Assembly (NCBI GenBank): GCA_965243335.1
Contig: OZ251545.1
Span: 992,001 to 1,056,000, forward strand
DNA length: 64,000 nt
Reading direction: 5' to 3'
DNA from: JAJDXW01 sp965243335
GTDB taxonomy: Bacteria; Pseudomonadota; Gammaproteobacteria; HK1
Part shown: in pieces, positions 17,608-24,775 of the stretch
Numbering within the stretch: the stretch's first letter is position 1
Layout of the letters: each line of letters opens with the position of its first letter
The notes under the pieces: generated by a model
What the model was told of the DNA's origin: nothing
Database searches by the model: none
Seen by the model: the letters and a program-made list of their open reading frames with translations, nothing else
Position numbers and translations under genes: made by a program

Positions 17608-17634
17608 GACTCAGGGTCCATCGAAGGGCGGGCG

Positions 17635-17640
17635 ATTATA
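17635..17640 (-). promoter_or_regulatory. Candidate -10 box of the mod-res operon
   Basis: A perfect TATAAT on the minus strand lies 28 bases before the mod start. The -35 position at 17-base spacing reads CCCCGG, which is not canonical. The exact consensus inside very GC-rich DNA makes a promoter plausible. Confidence 0.45.
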
Positions 17641-18165
17641 TCTTCCGGGCCGCCTGGCCGGGGCTGGTCGGGAGGGGCAGTCGGGCCGTGGCGGCGAGCC
17701 CGGGGACCATCTCGCTCATGTCGGGGTTCGCCGGGCGGGCCGTCGGGCCGCGGCGCGGGTGCGGCCCGGATGCCCGGGCGCGCCGGCGCACCGCCCTCCG
17801 CGCGCCGCCGGCCCCCTCTCGCCCATCACGGCTGGCCCGATGTCCGCGTCCATATCGCCGGGAGCAGGACGGCGACCGGCTTCCCGACGGGTCCCGTCAC
17901 GGCTGGCTCGGCGCCTGCGTCCATATCGCCCCCTGCACATCGCGCCGAAGTCTTACGAACGACGAGACGATCGCCCATATCGCGAGCGTAGGTTCTCCCG
18001 CATCCTGTGCCCTTGCAATCCAGCTTGGGGCGCCCCCCATGACCGTGGTAACGTTGTTCATCGCCCGTACTTGGAGAACGCCGGCCCGCGTTCAGCGGAC
18101 GCCGCCCCGACCTCGCGAGAGCCGCTTCCGGGGCGCGCCGCCCCACCGTCACGAGGGAACTGCCC
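17641..18165. other. Gene-free region between mod and the NACHT-LRR operon
   Basis: No intact gene is visible on either strand. The region holds a 33-base imperfect direct repeat (annotated separately) and several further CATATCG words. It ends at a Uma2-like fragment. It looks like decayed spacer between two independently acquired defence cassettes. Confidence 0.45.
17827..17930. repeat. Two direct copies of a 33-base motif
   Basis: Two 33-base copies (17827-17859 and 17898-17930) begin CACGGCTGGC and end GCGTCCATATCGCC. They differ at a few central bases and are separated by 38 bases. Function is unknown; they could be remnants of a tandem duplication or of a mobile element end. Confidence 0.6.
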
Positions 18166-18300
18166 GTGCATCGACCCGCTCCGTCCACCTTCCCCGCCGC
18201 CGCTCCTTCCCCCCTCTCCCGCGCCGCGGTTGAGGTCGAGTACCCGAGCTCGGACGGCAAGCCCTTGGCCGAGAACGACACCCAGCTCGCCGCCATCTGA
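18166..18300 (+). pseudogene. N-terminal remnant of a Uma2-family nuclease gene
   Basis: A GTG-initiated 44-codon frame ends VEVEYPSSDGKPLAENDTQ and then LAAI before TGA. The stretch EYPSSDGKPLAENDTQ matches the conserved opening of Uma2/DUF820 proteins (a PD-(D/E)XK-related fold), which normally continue for about 150 residues. The nuclease core is missing and no continuation is visible in other frames. A GAGGGA stretch precedes the start. I regard it as a truncated relic. Confidence 0.5.
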
Positions 18301-18436
18301 GCTTCGTCGCACGACATGGACCGGCTCAAGTTGCCCCCGATTCCGGCGGTCCCGGGTTCCGTAGCTGGCTTTTCGCATCAACCGAACCCACTATCCTTCC
18401 TCCCCTGCGTAAGGTTGACCTGACGGTCCGTGATTC

Positions 18437-21268
18437 TCAATCCTCCGGAGTAATCAGGAGATCGGGGCGGGAATCGCGTAGGTCTTCCACTTCCTCGGCC
18501 CAAACCTTCACGTCGCCCAGGAGGTGGAGTCGCCGAAGAGAGGCCAAGCGCGTAAGCGGTGACAGATCCAGAGCCCGGGTTGCGTATAGACCGAGTTCCT
18601 GAAGTGCCGGGAGGTTCGCCAAGGGGGTGAGATCCAGCGCCGCCTTTGTCCCGAGAGTGAGGGATTGAAGTGTAACGACGTCTGCCAGCGGAGAATAGTC
18701 GGATATTCTTTCATTATGCTCCAGCGCCAGATAACGAAGTGACGTGCAGTCTCTGAGTGGCGAAATATCCGAAACCGACGTGTGTACCAAAAATAACGAT
18801 TCGAGATTCGCGAGTTTCGCAAGCGGAGAGAGGTCCGAAAATGGTACTTCATCACATCTAAGCGACCGCAACGTGCCAAGATTTGCTAATGGTGCAATGT
18901 CCGAGACTTCGCTATAAATTAGCTCGAGATTCTCAAGCGTAGGCAGAGTTGATAGCTGTGCGAGATCCGAAAGTCCCGACCCAAACAGGGTAAGTGATTG
19001 AAGCTTCTGGAGGTTCGCAAGTAATCCAATATCTATCTCCTCTATGTTCCAAAGTTCGAGCGATTGGAGATTAAGTAGCTTCGTGATTACCTCGAAATTC
19101 CTGATTTTCATTTCAGGCAGGACGAGCGACTGGAGTTCCGAAAGGTTCATCAAGGAAGAAAGATCAGATACCGGAGTTCCTCCCAAATAGAGTGAACGAA
19201 GCTTGGTTAGATTTTTTATCGGTGACAGATCCGAAACCTGCGTTTCCATCAAATTGAGTGATTGCAAACCGGTAAAATTCGCAAGCGGAGAAATGTCCGA
19301 AATTCCACTCCAGCTCAAATCAAGCGCCCATATATTCAGCTTCTGCATCTGCCGGTTGATTTCTTCAAATATCCGCTCGTTCCACCGAACATCCTCACCC
19401 AACAGGGTACCGAAAGTATTTTCCCAAAGCTCAGAGGATATCCGAAGCTGGACCCCTACAGAGCAGGCGAGCGCAAGGTCTCGCCCTTCGGGTGTCAATC
19501 CGGAGCGGGAATTGATCACCAGACGAGCCAGAAGCTCGCCCAGGTTCAGGATTTGCATATCCTGATATTCATCATCCTGATCGAGGTCTACATCGTTCAA
19601 CCGGGAGAAATCCTCACCGAATACGCAGTCGAGCAGATCGGCGTGCCAGTCGTCCTCTTCCTCGGACGCGAGCAGCTCGAACAGGAAGGAGAAGGTTTCC
19701 CGCCAGACGCTCAGACCGGCCCAGTCCGCCAATATCCCGCGGTCGAAGTCCAGCCTCGACGGATTGCCCTTCGCCCACCGGAGCCTCGTGACTTCCCGCC
19801 TGAGCGCCACCGCTGCGAAATACTCCTGAAACGAAAGATGAACGAAGGCGTAGCGACCCTCGCCGCGAGGCAGAAACAACCCACTCCGGCGCCCGACGAT
19901 CTTGAGAAAATCCTCGGCCGACGGCGTGTCCGGGAACGCGGCGCTGCGCCCCATCTCCTCGCTCAGCCAGCCCTTGACCGTGGCCGCATCCATGAGAATG
20001 GCGGTTTCATCCGACCCTCCCTCCGACATCCGGCGGCACTGCATCTCGAATCCAACGCGGGCCAGCCATCCCTTCTTGCGCGGCAGGTCGTGGGGGCCCG
20101 CATCAAGGCCGCGGAACTTGTCGATGGACTCCAGATACGCCTCCGCGATGCGCTCGTACAACAATGCACGGCCGTGCGGAAGGGTGGCCTCGATCCGGTG
20201 GATCAGGGCCATCATGGTCAGGAGGTTGGGAATGCGGGCCAGACGCAGGATCGACTCGTCGGCATGAACCGCCCGGACCAGATGGCTGGCGTTCGCTCCT
20301 GCCCGGGTCGCCGCCGCTTCACGGTGGATATACCAGTGGCGTGCAAACGCCGCGATCCGTCGATCATCGAATGGAGCGACGTAACGGATAACGGCTCGTC
20401 TGCTCCTCGATGTCCATCTGGTGGGCGTCCGCAAAAGCCCCGTTTCTTCCCCCCCCGAAATCGATCCGATGTCCGCCAATGCCTGACGGCGCTCGCGCGG
20501 CGCTCTTCGTGGGAAAGCCCCATGCAGATCACCGGCCGAACCGTCTTGGTGCCCCCCCTCACCCGACCGATCATGCTCCCTATCGAACGGGACCTCCTCG
20601 TATCCGACGATCCGGGAGGTCAGAAGCCAACGGCAATCGGGATAGCGGGCAAACCCGTCGAAGACGGCGTTCCGGAGGTTCTCGCGCGCTCTCCGGTCGC
20701 CGAGCTCGTCGATGCCGTCGAGCAGCAGGAACGCCCTCCCTTCCTCGAGGGTCCGCATCAGGTAACGGCGTTCGTCTCCCAGAAGCGGCTCGCTCATCTT
20801 CCGGCTCAGGAAGGCGTCGAGCAGTCCGTCGAAATCCCTGACCCCCTGAACCGGCAGCTCCCTCAACACCATGGGCAGGGGCAAGTACCACCCGACCCGC
20901 TCGATCAAGGGATTGGTCGCCGGACGCGCGAGCAGCCAGGCGACGAAGTTCAGGAAGGTGGACTTCCCTATCCCCGGATCGCCGAGAAGCACGAGCGGCG
21001 AATCCTCCGCCAGCGCGTCGAGCAGGGTCTCCGCTTCGCCGGTCCAATTCTCCGGATTCTCGTCAGGCGAGACGTACCGGCGGGTCAGGAGGGGCTCGAC
21101 GAACAGTCGGTCGATGAGGACGTCCGGGTTGTCGCGGCGGTCCGGAAGCCCGAGAAAGCGGATATAGCACTGCCATTCCCGGACGTTGGCCAGATAGGGA
21201 CGAATGACCGGATTCGTGAAATAATCCGGTATCGCATAGCGGGTTCTTTCGATCGCTGCTTGCTTCAT
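18437..21268 (-). CDS. NACHT-LRR STAND NTPase (bacterial NLR-like)
   Basis: This 943-residue protein has a short N-terminal segment (1-90), then a NACHT-type ATPase with Walker A LLGDPGIGKSTFLN (about 94-107), Walker B AFLLLDGIDELGD (about 179-191) and sensor WLLTSRIVGYEEVPF. A helical region includes FVHLSFQEYFAAVAL. From about residue 650 to the end come regular leucine-rich repeats of the form SDISPLANLxxLxSLxL. Bacterial NACHT proteins with repeat sensors act in antiphage immunity, where the repeats sense a phage product and the ATPase oligomerises. No classic N-terminal effector domain is visible. Residues about 235-290 are atypical and Arg/Gly-rich. The LRR DNA is AT-richer than its surroundings. 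The start overlaps the KAP stop codon as ATGA. Confidence 0.85.
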   Translation of the reverse strand: MKQAAIERTRYAIPDYFTNPVIRPYLANVREWQCYIRFLGLPDRRDNPDVLIDRLFVEPLLTRRYVSPDENPENWTGEAETLLDALAEDSPLVLLGDPGIGKSTFLNFVAWLLARPATNPLIERVGWYLPLPMVLRELPVQGVRDFDGLLDAFLSRKMSEPLLGDERRYLMRTLEEGRAFLLLDGIDELGDRRARENLRNAVFDGFARYPDCRWLLTSRIVGYEEVPFDREHDRSGEGGHQDGSAGDLHGAFPRRAPRERRQALADIGSISGGEETGLLRTPTRWTSRSRRAVIRYVAPFDDRRIAAFARHWYIHREAAATRAGANASHLVRAVHADESILRLARIPNLLTMMALIHRIEATLPHGRALLYERIAEAYLESIDKFRGLDAGPHDLPRKKGWLARVGFEMQCRRMSEGGSDETAILMDAATVKGWLSEEMGRSAAFPDTPSAEDFLKIVGRRSGLFLPRGEGRYAFVHLSFQEYFAAVALRREVTRLRWAKGNPSRLDFDRGILADWAGLSVWRETFSFLFELLASEEEDDWHADLLDCVFGEDFSRLNDVDLDQDDEYQDMQILNLGELLARLVINSRSGLTPEGRDLALACSVGVQLRISSELWENTFGTLLGEDVRWNERIFEEINRQMQKLNIWALDLSWSGISDISPLANFTGLQSLNLMETQVSDLSPIKNLTKLRSLYLGGTPVSDLSSLMNLSELQSLVLPEMKIRNFEVITKLLNLQSLELWNIEEIDIGLLANLQKLQSLTLFGSGLSDLAQLSTLPTLENLELIYSEVSDIAPLANLGTLRSLRCDEVPFSDLSPLAKLANLESLFLVHTSVSDISPLRDCTSLRYLALEHNERISDYSPLADVVTLQSLTLGTKAALDLTPLANLPALQELGLYATRALDLSPLTRLASLRRLHLLGDVKVWAEEVEDLRDSRPDLLITPED

Positions 21269-22665
21269 GTCGCTATTCCATGGAGATAGCGTTCGAAATT
21301 TCTGGGATCTACCCCACTCCCGATATGCAAAATCAGCGACTGCATCCAGAAGACGTTTGCTTCGGCTGGATCAGGATAGGTGCTCTCCATTTCCGCCGGG
21401 TTCAGTACCCCAGGCCCCCCTTCCGCGCCGGGAGTCTTCAATGGCCGCCGCAGCGGCGCAAGGAATTCGTAATGCGGTTGCGGCTCTTTCACTCCTTCCG
21501 GCTCGCGGCACCACTCGTAGATGATGTCGTACAGGTTCGGATCCGCTTCCCACCTCACGTAGAGGTCGTGATGAAACTGGTAGACGTAGGCGACGATCAC
21601 AAGAAGCTGCATCTCCTGGATCGTCGCAGGGTCATCCCTTTCCGGCAGCCGCGACAGCCTTCCGATCAGGTTGGCGAGCCCTTTGAGGCGCCTCGGGTTG
21701 GGCGGCAGGCATTGCCGGCCCGCTTCTTCCATTCCCTGCCGGATCCGATCCCGGACTTCGGCATCGTCCACCGTTTCTGTCAGCAGATCATGCAGCACCC
21801 GTTCGGGCCGGCGGATCGCGGGGAGCCGCCAGACGTTCTGGCACAGCTTCTCCATGTACGCGGCAGCGCGCGACCTGGCGTCGTCATCCCCGGTCTTCAT
21901 CCGCTGGGCGATGGCTTCCTCGATCGCCTTCTGGTTCATCCCGAGGACGAAGACACAGTTGTCGAGGGTGAGGTAGACCTTCAGGCCTTCAAGCAAGCGA
22001 TAGGCGGCTTCCGGCTCGCAACGGTCGATGTCGTCGATGAAGACGACGAGCCTCCGCTCGTCCGTGTGGTCGCCCTCCCGGAGGAGCTGACCTATGGCTT
22101 CGCACAGATGTTCGCGCAACGTATGCGACGGCAGCTTTGCGGCGAGGTTCTCGCTCTCCCACTCCCGGCTTGCCTCCCGAAATTTGGAGTACTGGAAGCC
22201 GATCTGCTTCGTTAATTCCTCCAACGAGAGCAACGCGCCGCGGATAGCCACCTTCGCGGCTCGGGGCGCCGAATCAGCCACGCGGCTCCGCCAGGAGAGC
22301 TGCGCGCGTATTTCATGCAGCAACGCGACGACCGGCGCCGCTTCGTGCTGATACCTCCAAGCCTCGAACCAGACCGTCCGGATTCCCTCGCGGTGTACCC
22401 CGCCTTTCTGTGTCGCCTCCTCCCCTCGATCTTCGGCCGCTCTCCTCTTCTCGTCCATATCCTTGGTGACCGATTCAGGCTGCTGCGGGCAGTCGCCGGT
22501 GAGATACCACTGAACCTGATGCAGGAAGCTCGTCTTCCCGAGCCCCCAATCGCCGTGGACGCCGAACACCTGCGGCGGGGTACAGCGGGCGATGGCCTCC
22601 CCGACCTCCTCGATCAGCCGCCCCCGCTCGAGGGCGTCCTCCAGGGCCGGTTCGTCGTTGTGCAA
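21265..22665 (-). CDS. KAP-family P-loop NTPase
   Basis: This 466-residue protein carries Walker A GVHGDWGLGKTSFL (about 35-48), the KAP signature VWFEAWRYQHE (about 98-108) and Walker B LVVFIDDIDRCEP (about 206-218). KAP NTPases are STAND-related ATPases, often membrane-associated and linked to phage exclusion (PifA is the classic member). No transmembrane insertion is evident here. The start is a TTG preceded by GGAGGGGAG, 18 bases after the aspartic protease stop codon. Its stop codon overlaps the NACHT-LRR start. The gene order protease, KAP, NACHT-LRR in tight coupling implies one functional unit, probably defensive. Confidence 0.82.
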   Translation of the reverse strand: MHNDEPALEDALERGRLIEEVGEAIARCTPPQVFGVHGDWGLGKTSFLHQVQWYLTGDCPQQPESVTKDMDEKRRAAEDRGEEATQKGGVHREGIRTVWFEAWRYQHEAAPVVALLHEIRAQLSWRSRVADSAPRAAKVAIRGALLSLEELTKQIGFQYSKFREASREWESENLAAKLPSHTLREHLCEAIGQLLREGDHTDERRLVVFIDDIDRCEPEAAYRLLEGLKVYLTLDNCVFVLGMNQKAIEEAIAQRMKTGDDDARSRAAAYMEKLCQNVWRLPAIRRPERVLHDLLTETVDDAEVRDRIRQGMEEAGRQCLPPNPRRLKGLANLIGRLSRLPERDDPATIQEMQLLVIVAYVYQFHHDLYVRWEADPNLYDIIYEWCREPEGVKEPQPHYEFLAPLRRPLKTPGAEGGPGVLNPAEMESTYPDPAEANVFWMQSLILHIGSGVDPRNFERYLHGIAT

Positions 22666-22683
22666 CGCGGCTCCCCTCCGGCT

Positions 22684-23127
22684 TCAGGCTGAAGGGCCGG
22701 GATGCACGCCCCGGCCGGATGGGGGGCCACCGGGAGCACTGCCGGCCTGCTTCGCGATGGACGAGGCGACGTTCGGGTGGAGCGGGTTGACGATGACCTG
22801 CCTGGTCCTCGGCACGACGACCAGATCCATGTCTTCCATCGGGATTACCCCCAACAAGGGCTCGTCTCCCATGACCAGCGCGCCCGCAAATCCGACCCGA
22901 TCCTGGTAACGCAGCTCGATCGGGCCGACGTATGGAACGAGCTTCCGGCTCCCGTCCGCCAACGTGACCTCCTTGGCATCCCTCTCTTCGAGCCGTAGCC
23001 GGTTCCTGACATGCTGCGGAATGCACATATGAACCGCCCCCGTGTCCGCCAGCGCGTCGATCTCCACCGCCTCCAGCTCCGGTAGCCTCGGATTTCGTAG
23101 CTGGAGCTTCGCAGTGGCCAAACCCAT
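22684..23127 (-). CDS. Retropepsin-like (clan AA) aspartic protease
   Basis: This 147-residue protein begins MGLATAKLQLRNPRLPELEAV and carries ALADTGAVHMCIP (about 28-40), the D-T-G active-site signature of single-domain retropepsin-like proteases. LLGVIPMEDMDLVV near residue 100 matches the second conserved strand of the fold. Such enzymes work as homodimers, each giving one aspartate. The chosen ATG has a strong AGGAAAG site; an in-frame start nine codons upstream is less likely. It lies directly before the KAP and NACHT-LRR genes, so it may act as an effector or maturation protease, but that is inference. Confidence 0.75.
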   Translation of the reverse strand: MGLATAKLQLRNPRLPELEAVEIDALADTGAVHMCIPQHVRNRLRLEERDAKEVTLADGSRKLVPYVGPIELRYQDRVGFAGALVMGDEPLLGVIPMEDMDLVVVPRTRQVIVNPLHPNVASSIAKQAGSAPGGPPSGRGVHPGPSA

Positions 23128-23208
23128 GATCTTTCCTTCCCTGCGCTCGTTCAATGAGATCGGGTCGATTCCAGTCCAGCAAAGGGCGGTTCGGAGATCG
23201 GGCCGCCG

Positions 23209-23433
23209 CTACGCGGGCCGCATGGGGGGCTCGCGGCGGATGAACCCCTCGAACAGCCCTTCGAGACGCGCCATGCGATCGCGCAGACCAGCAACGCCGC
23301 GATGTCCACCGCCGACGTCACGATCCACGCCCGCGCCGCCGCGATGTACGCCGGCGACCTCGCGATGCAGGCTCCACAGGAACCCCAGGAGCATGACCGC
23401 AGCGGCGATGATGGCGATGAGCTCGGGCGGCAT
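23209..23433 (-). CDS. Small single-pass membrane protein
   Basis: This 74-residue protein has a clear N-terminal hydrophobic helix (LIAIIAAAVMLLGFLWSL, residues 5-22), then a Gly/His/Arg stretch and an amphipathic helix LRDRMARLEGLFEGF. This layout, one membrane helix followed by a short coiled coil, is common among small bacterial proteins of unknown function. The ATG follows GGAGCACC. It lies 81 bases upstream of the aspartic protease gene on the same strand, so it may be the first gene of the protease/KAP/NACHT-LRR operon. The central glycine-rich stretch looks slightly degenerate. Confidence 0.5.
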   Translation of the reverse strand: MPPELIAIIAAAVMLLGFLWSLHREVAGVHRGGAGVDRDVGGGHRGVAGLRDRMARLEGLFEGFIRREPPMRPA

Positions 23434-23584
23434 GGCGGGTGCTCCGGTGGCGGCTACGCGGGTCCGGGCAAAGGATACGCGCGACCGGCAGGTCTGCGCC
23501 AGCCTTCGGGGCGGGCGGTCCGGTCCGGGTGGTTTCGGCAGTGTGGAGGTACTGGGATCTGCCCGCCAACCCTGAGCCTGCCAT

Positions 23585-23771
23585 GCGGGCGAGACACAAG
23601 CGTTCCCAAGACGCGCCCGGGAGAAAGTGCGGGCGGGACGCCCGTGTCCCCCGGGACACGCCGTTCCCAGGATTGCCGTCTTCGGGGACGCCCGCGCTCT
23701 CCGGGCCGCATGGATTCCCGCTTTCGCGGGAATGACGAGGGCGGGGGCGAGACACGAGCGTTCCCAAGAGC
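23585..23771. repeat. Cluster of intergenic palindromic repeat arms, copy 3
   Basis: Three arms of the window-wide family are present: GCGGGCGAGACACAAGCGTT and CCCAAG at the left, GCGGGCGGGACGCCCGTGTC with GTTCCCAGG in the middle, and GCGAGACACGAGCGTTCCC at the right. A separate ATTCCC-N8-GGGAAT palindrome lies between them. The cluster looks like nested or recombined copies rather than one intact hairpin. Confidence 0.7.
23711..23735. repeat. dRS3-like palindrome ATTCCC-N8-GGGAAT
   Basis: The sequence GGATTCCCGCTTTCGCGGGA followed by ATGAC fits the dRS3 consensus known from Neisseria, ATTCCC, eight bases, GGGAAT. An identical core occurs at 44076-44095 and a near copy at 34904-34921. Confidence 0.7.
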
Positions 23772-23942
23772 TCGCGCCTGATTCCGGTGGGCAGCAGGCC
23801 TGCGACGGCCCATGCGGTCGAGACCGCCCGCGCCCGCGAGGCGCGTCGCCAGGCGCCCCCGGCCGATGGCCCGTCTCACGCTCCGGGGCGGGGCCGGGAT
23901 AGACTGCCGCCTCCCGGCCATCATCAGCAGCAGGTCGCCCCC

Positions 23943-24386
23943 GTGTCCAGCAGCCACGTCTCTCCCTACCTCACCGTCGTCGGCGCGAGCGCGGCGCTCG
24001 ACTTCTACCGCGAGGCCTTCGGCGCGGTCGCGACCGGCCCGCGGCTTACCGCTCCCGACGGGAGCATCGTCCACGCCGAGGTCCGGATCGGAGACACGAC
24101 GGTGATGCTGTCGGAGCACAACCCCGCCTTCGGCACCGCCGACCCGCGCTCGCTCGGCGGTACGCCGGTGCGGCTCGCGCTCACCGTCGAGAACGCCGAC
24201 GCGACGGTGGAGGCGGCGGCCCGCGCGGGGGCCAAGGTCCTGATCCCCGTAGGCGACCAGTTCTACGGGCATCGCGCGGGACGCATCGCAGACCCGTTCG
24301 GGCACGTCTGGATCGTCTCCCAGATGATCGAGACGCTCTCCGAGGAGGAGATGCAGCGCCGCCTCGACGAGATGGCGGGAGGCTGA
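23943..24386 (+). CDS. VOC-family (glyoxalase/PhnB-like) protein
   Basis: This 147-residue protein begins SSSHVSPYLTVVGASAALDFYREAFGA, the standard first strand and helix of a vicinal-oxygen-chelate module. It continues IVHAEVRIGDTTVMLSE and ends with the second half ARAGAKVLIPVGDQFYGHRAGRIADPFGHVWIV. The layout, with DPFGHxW, is that of PhnB-like/glyoxalase-resistance proteins. These bind small metabolites or metal; the exact role is unknown. A GTG start was chosen because the fold begins right after it. The open frame extends further upstream but through repeat-like sequence. It is read opposite to the flanking operons. Confidence 0.75.
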   Translation: MSSSHVSPYLTVVGASAALDFYREAFGAVATGPRLTAPDGSIVHAEVRIGDTTVMLSEHNPAFGTADPRSLGGTPVRLALTVENADATVEAAARAGAKVLIPVGDQFYGHRAGRIADPFGHVWIVSQMIETLSEEEMQRRLDEMAGG

Positions 24387-24775
24387 TCGAGCCGGTCGAA
24401 CCGGGAGGACGCCGCGCCCCGCCCCGCCTCCTCCCCCCGGTCACGCCGACGCGCGGCGCCGACGCCCCGACCCGCTACCCTCGCCATTCCGCGCCGGGCG
24501 CGAAGGGGTTTTCGGGCGGGCTCATCGGCTCCGTATACCAAATTTAGCGGATTTATGAAGATTCGATAAATCGAGTAACTTCGGCATAATTTTCGGAAGC
24601 CGATCGTCGGGCGCCGTGGGCGTTGCGGGCGCCGCGCTCGCTGCCGGAGCCGTGATTCCCAGCCGCTGCCGTGGGCGCGGCCGGGCGCTGGCCTTTGGCT
24701 CGGGGGGCACCTTCGGCCCGCCCGCTACGGCCGCCGCCAAGCCAGGCCCATCCGGGGCCGACGGGCCGCGCCGGC
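24387..24775. other. Gene-free region downstream of cobN with an AT-rich island
   Basis: I see no convincing gene. A sharply AT-rich block of about 65 bases (24535-24600), containing AATTTAGCGGATTTATGAAG and CGATAAATCGAG, stands out against very GC-rich flanks. The minus strand of this block encodes only a 21-codon open stretch. The island could be a promoter region, a recombination scar or a protein-binding site. Confidence 0.4.
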
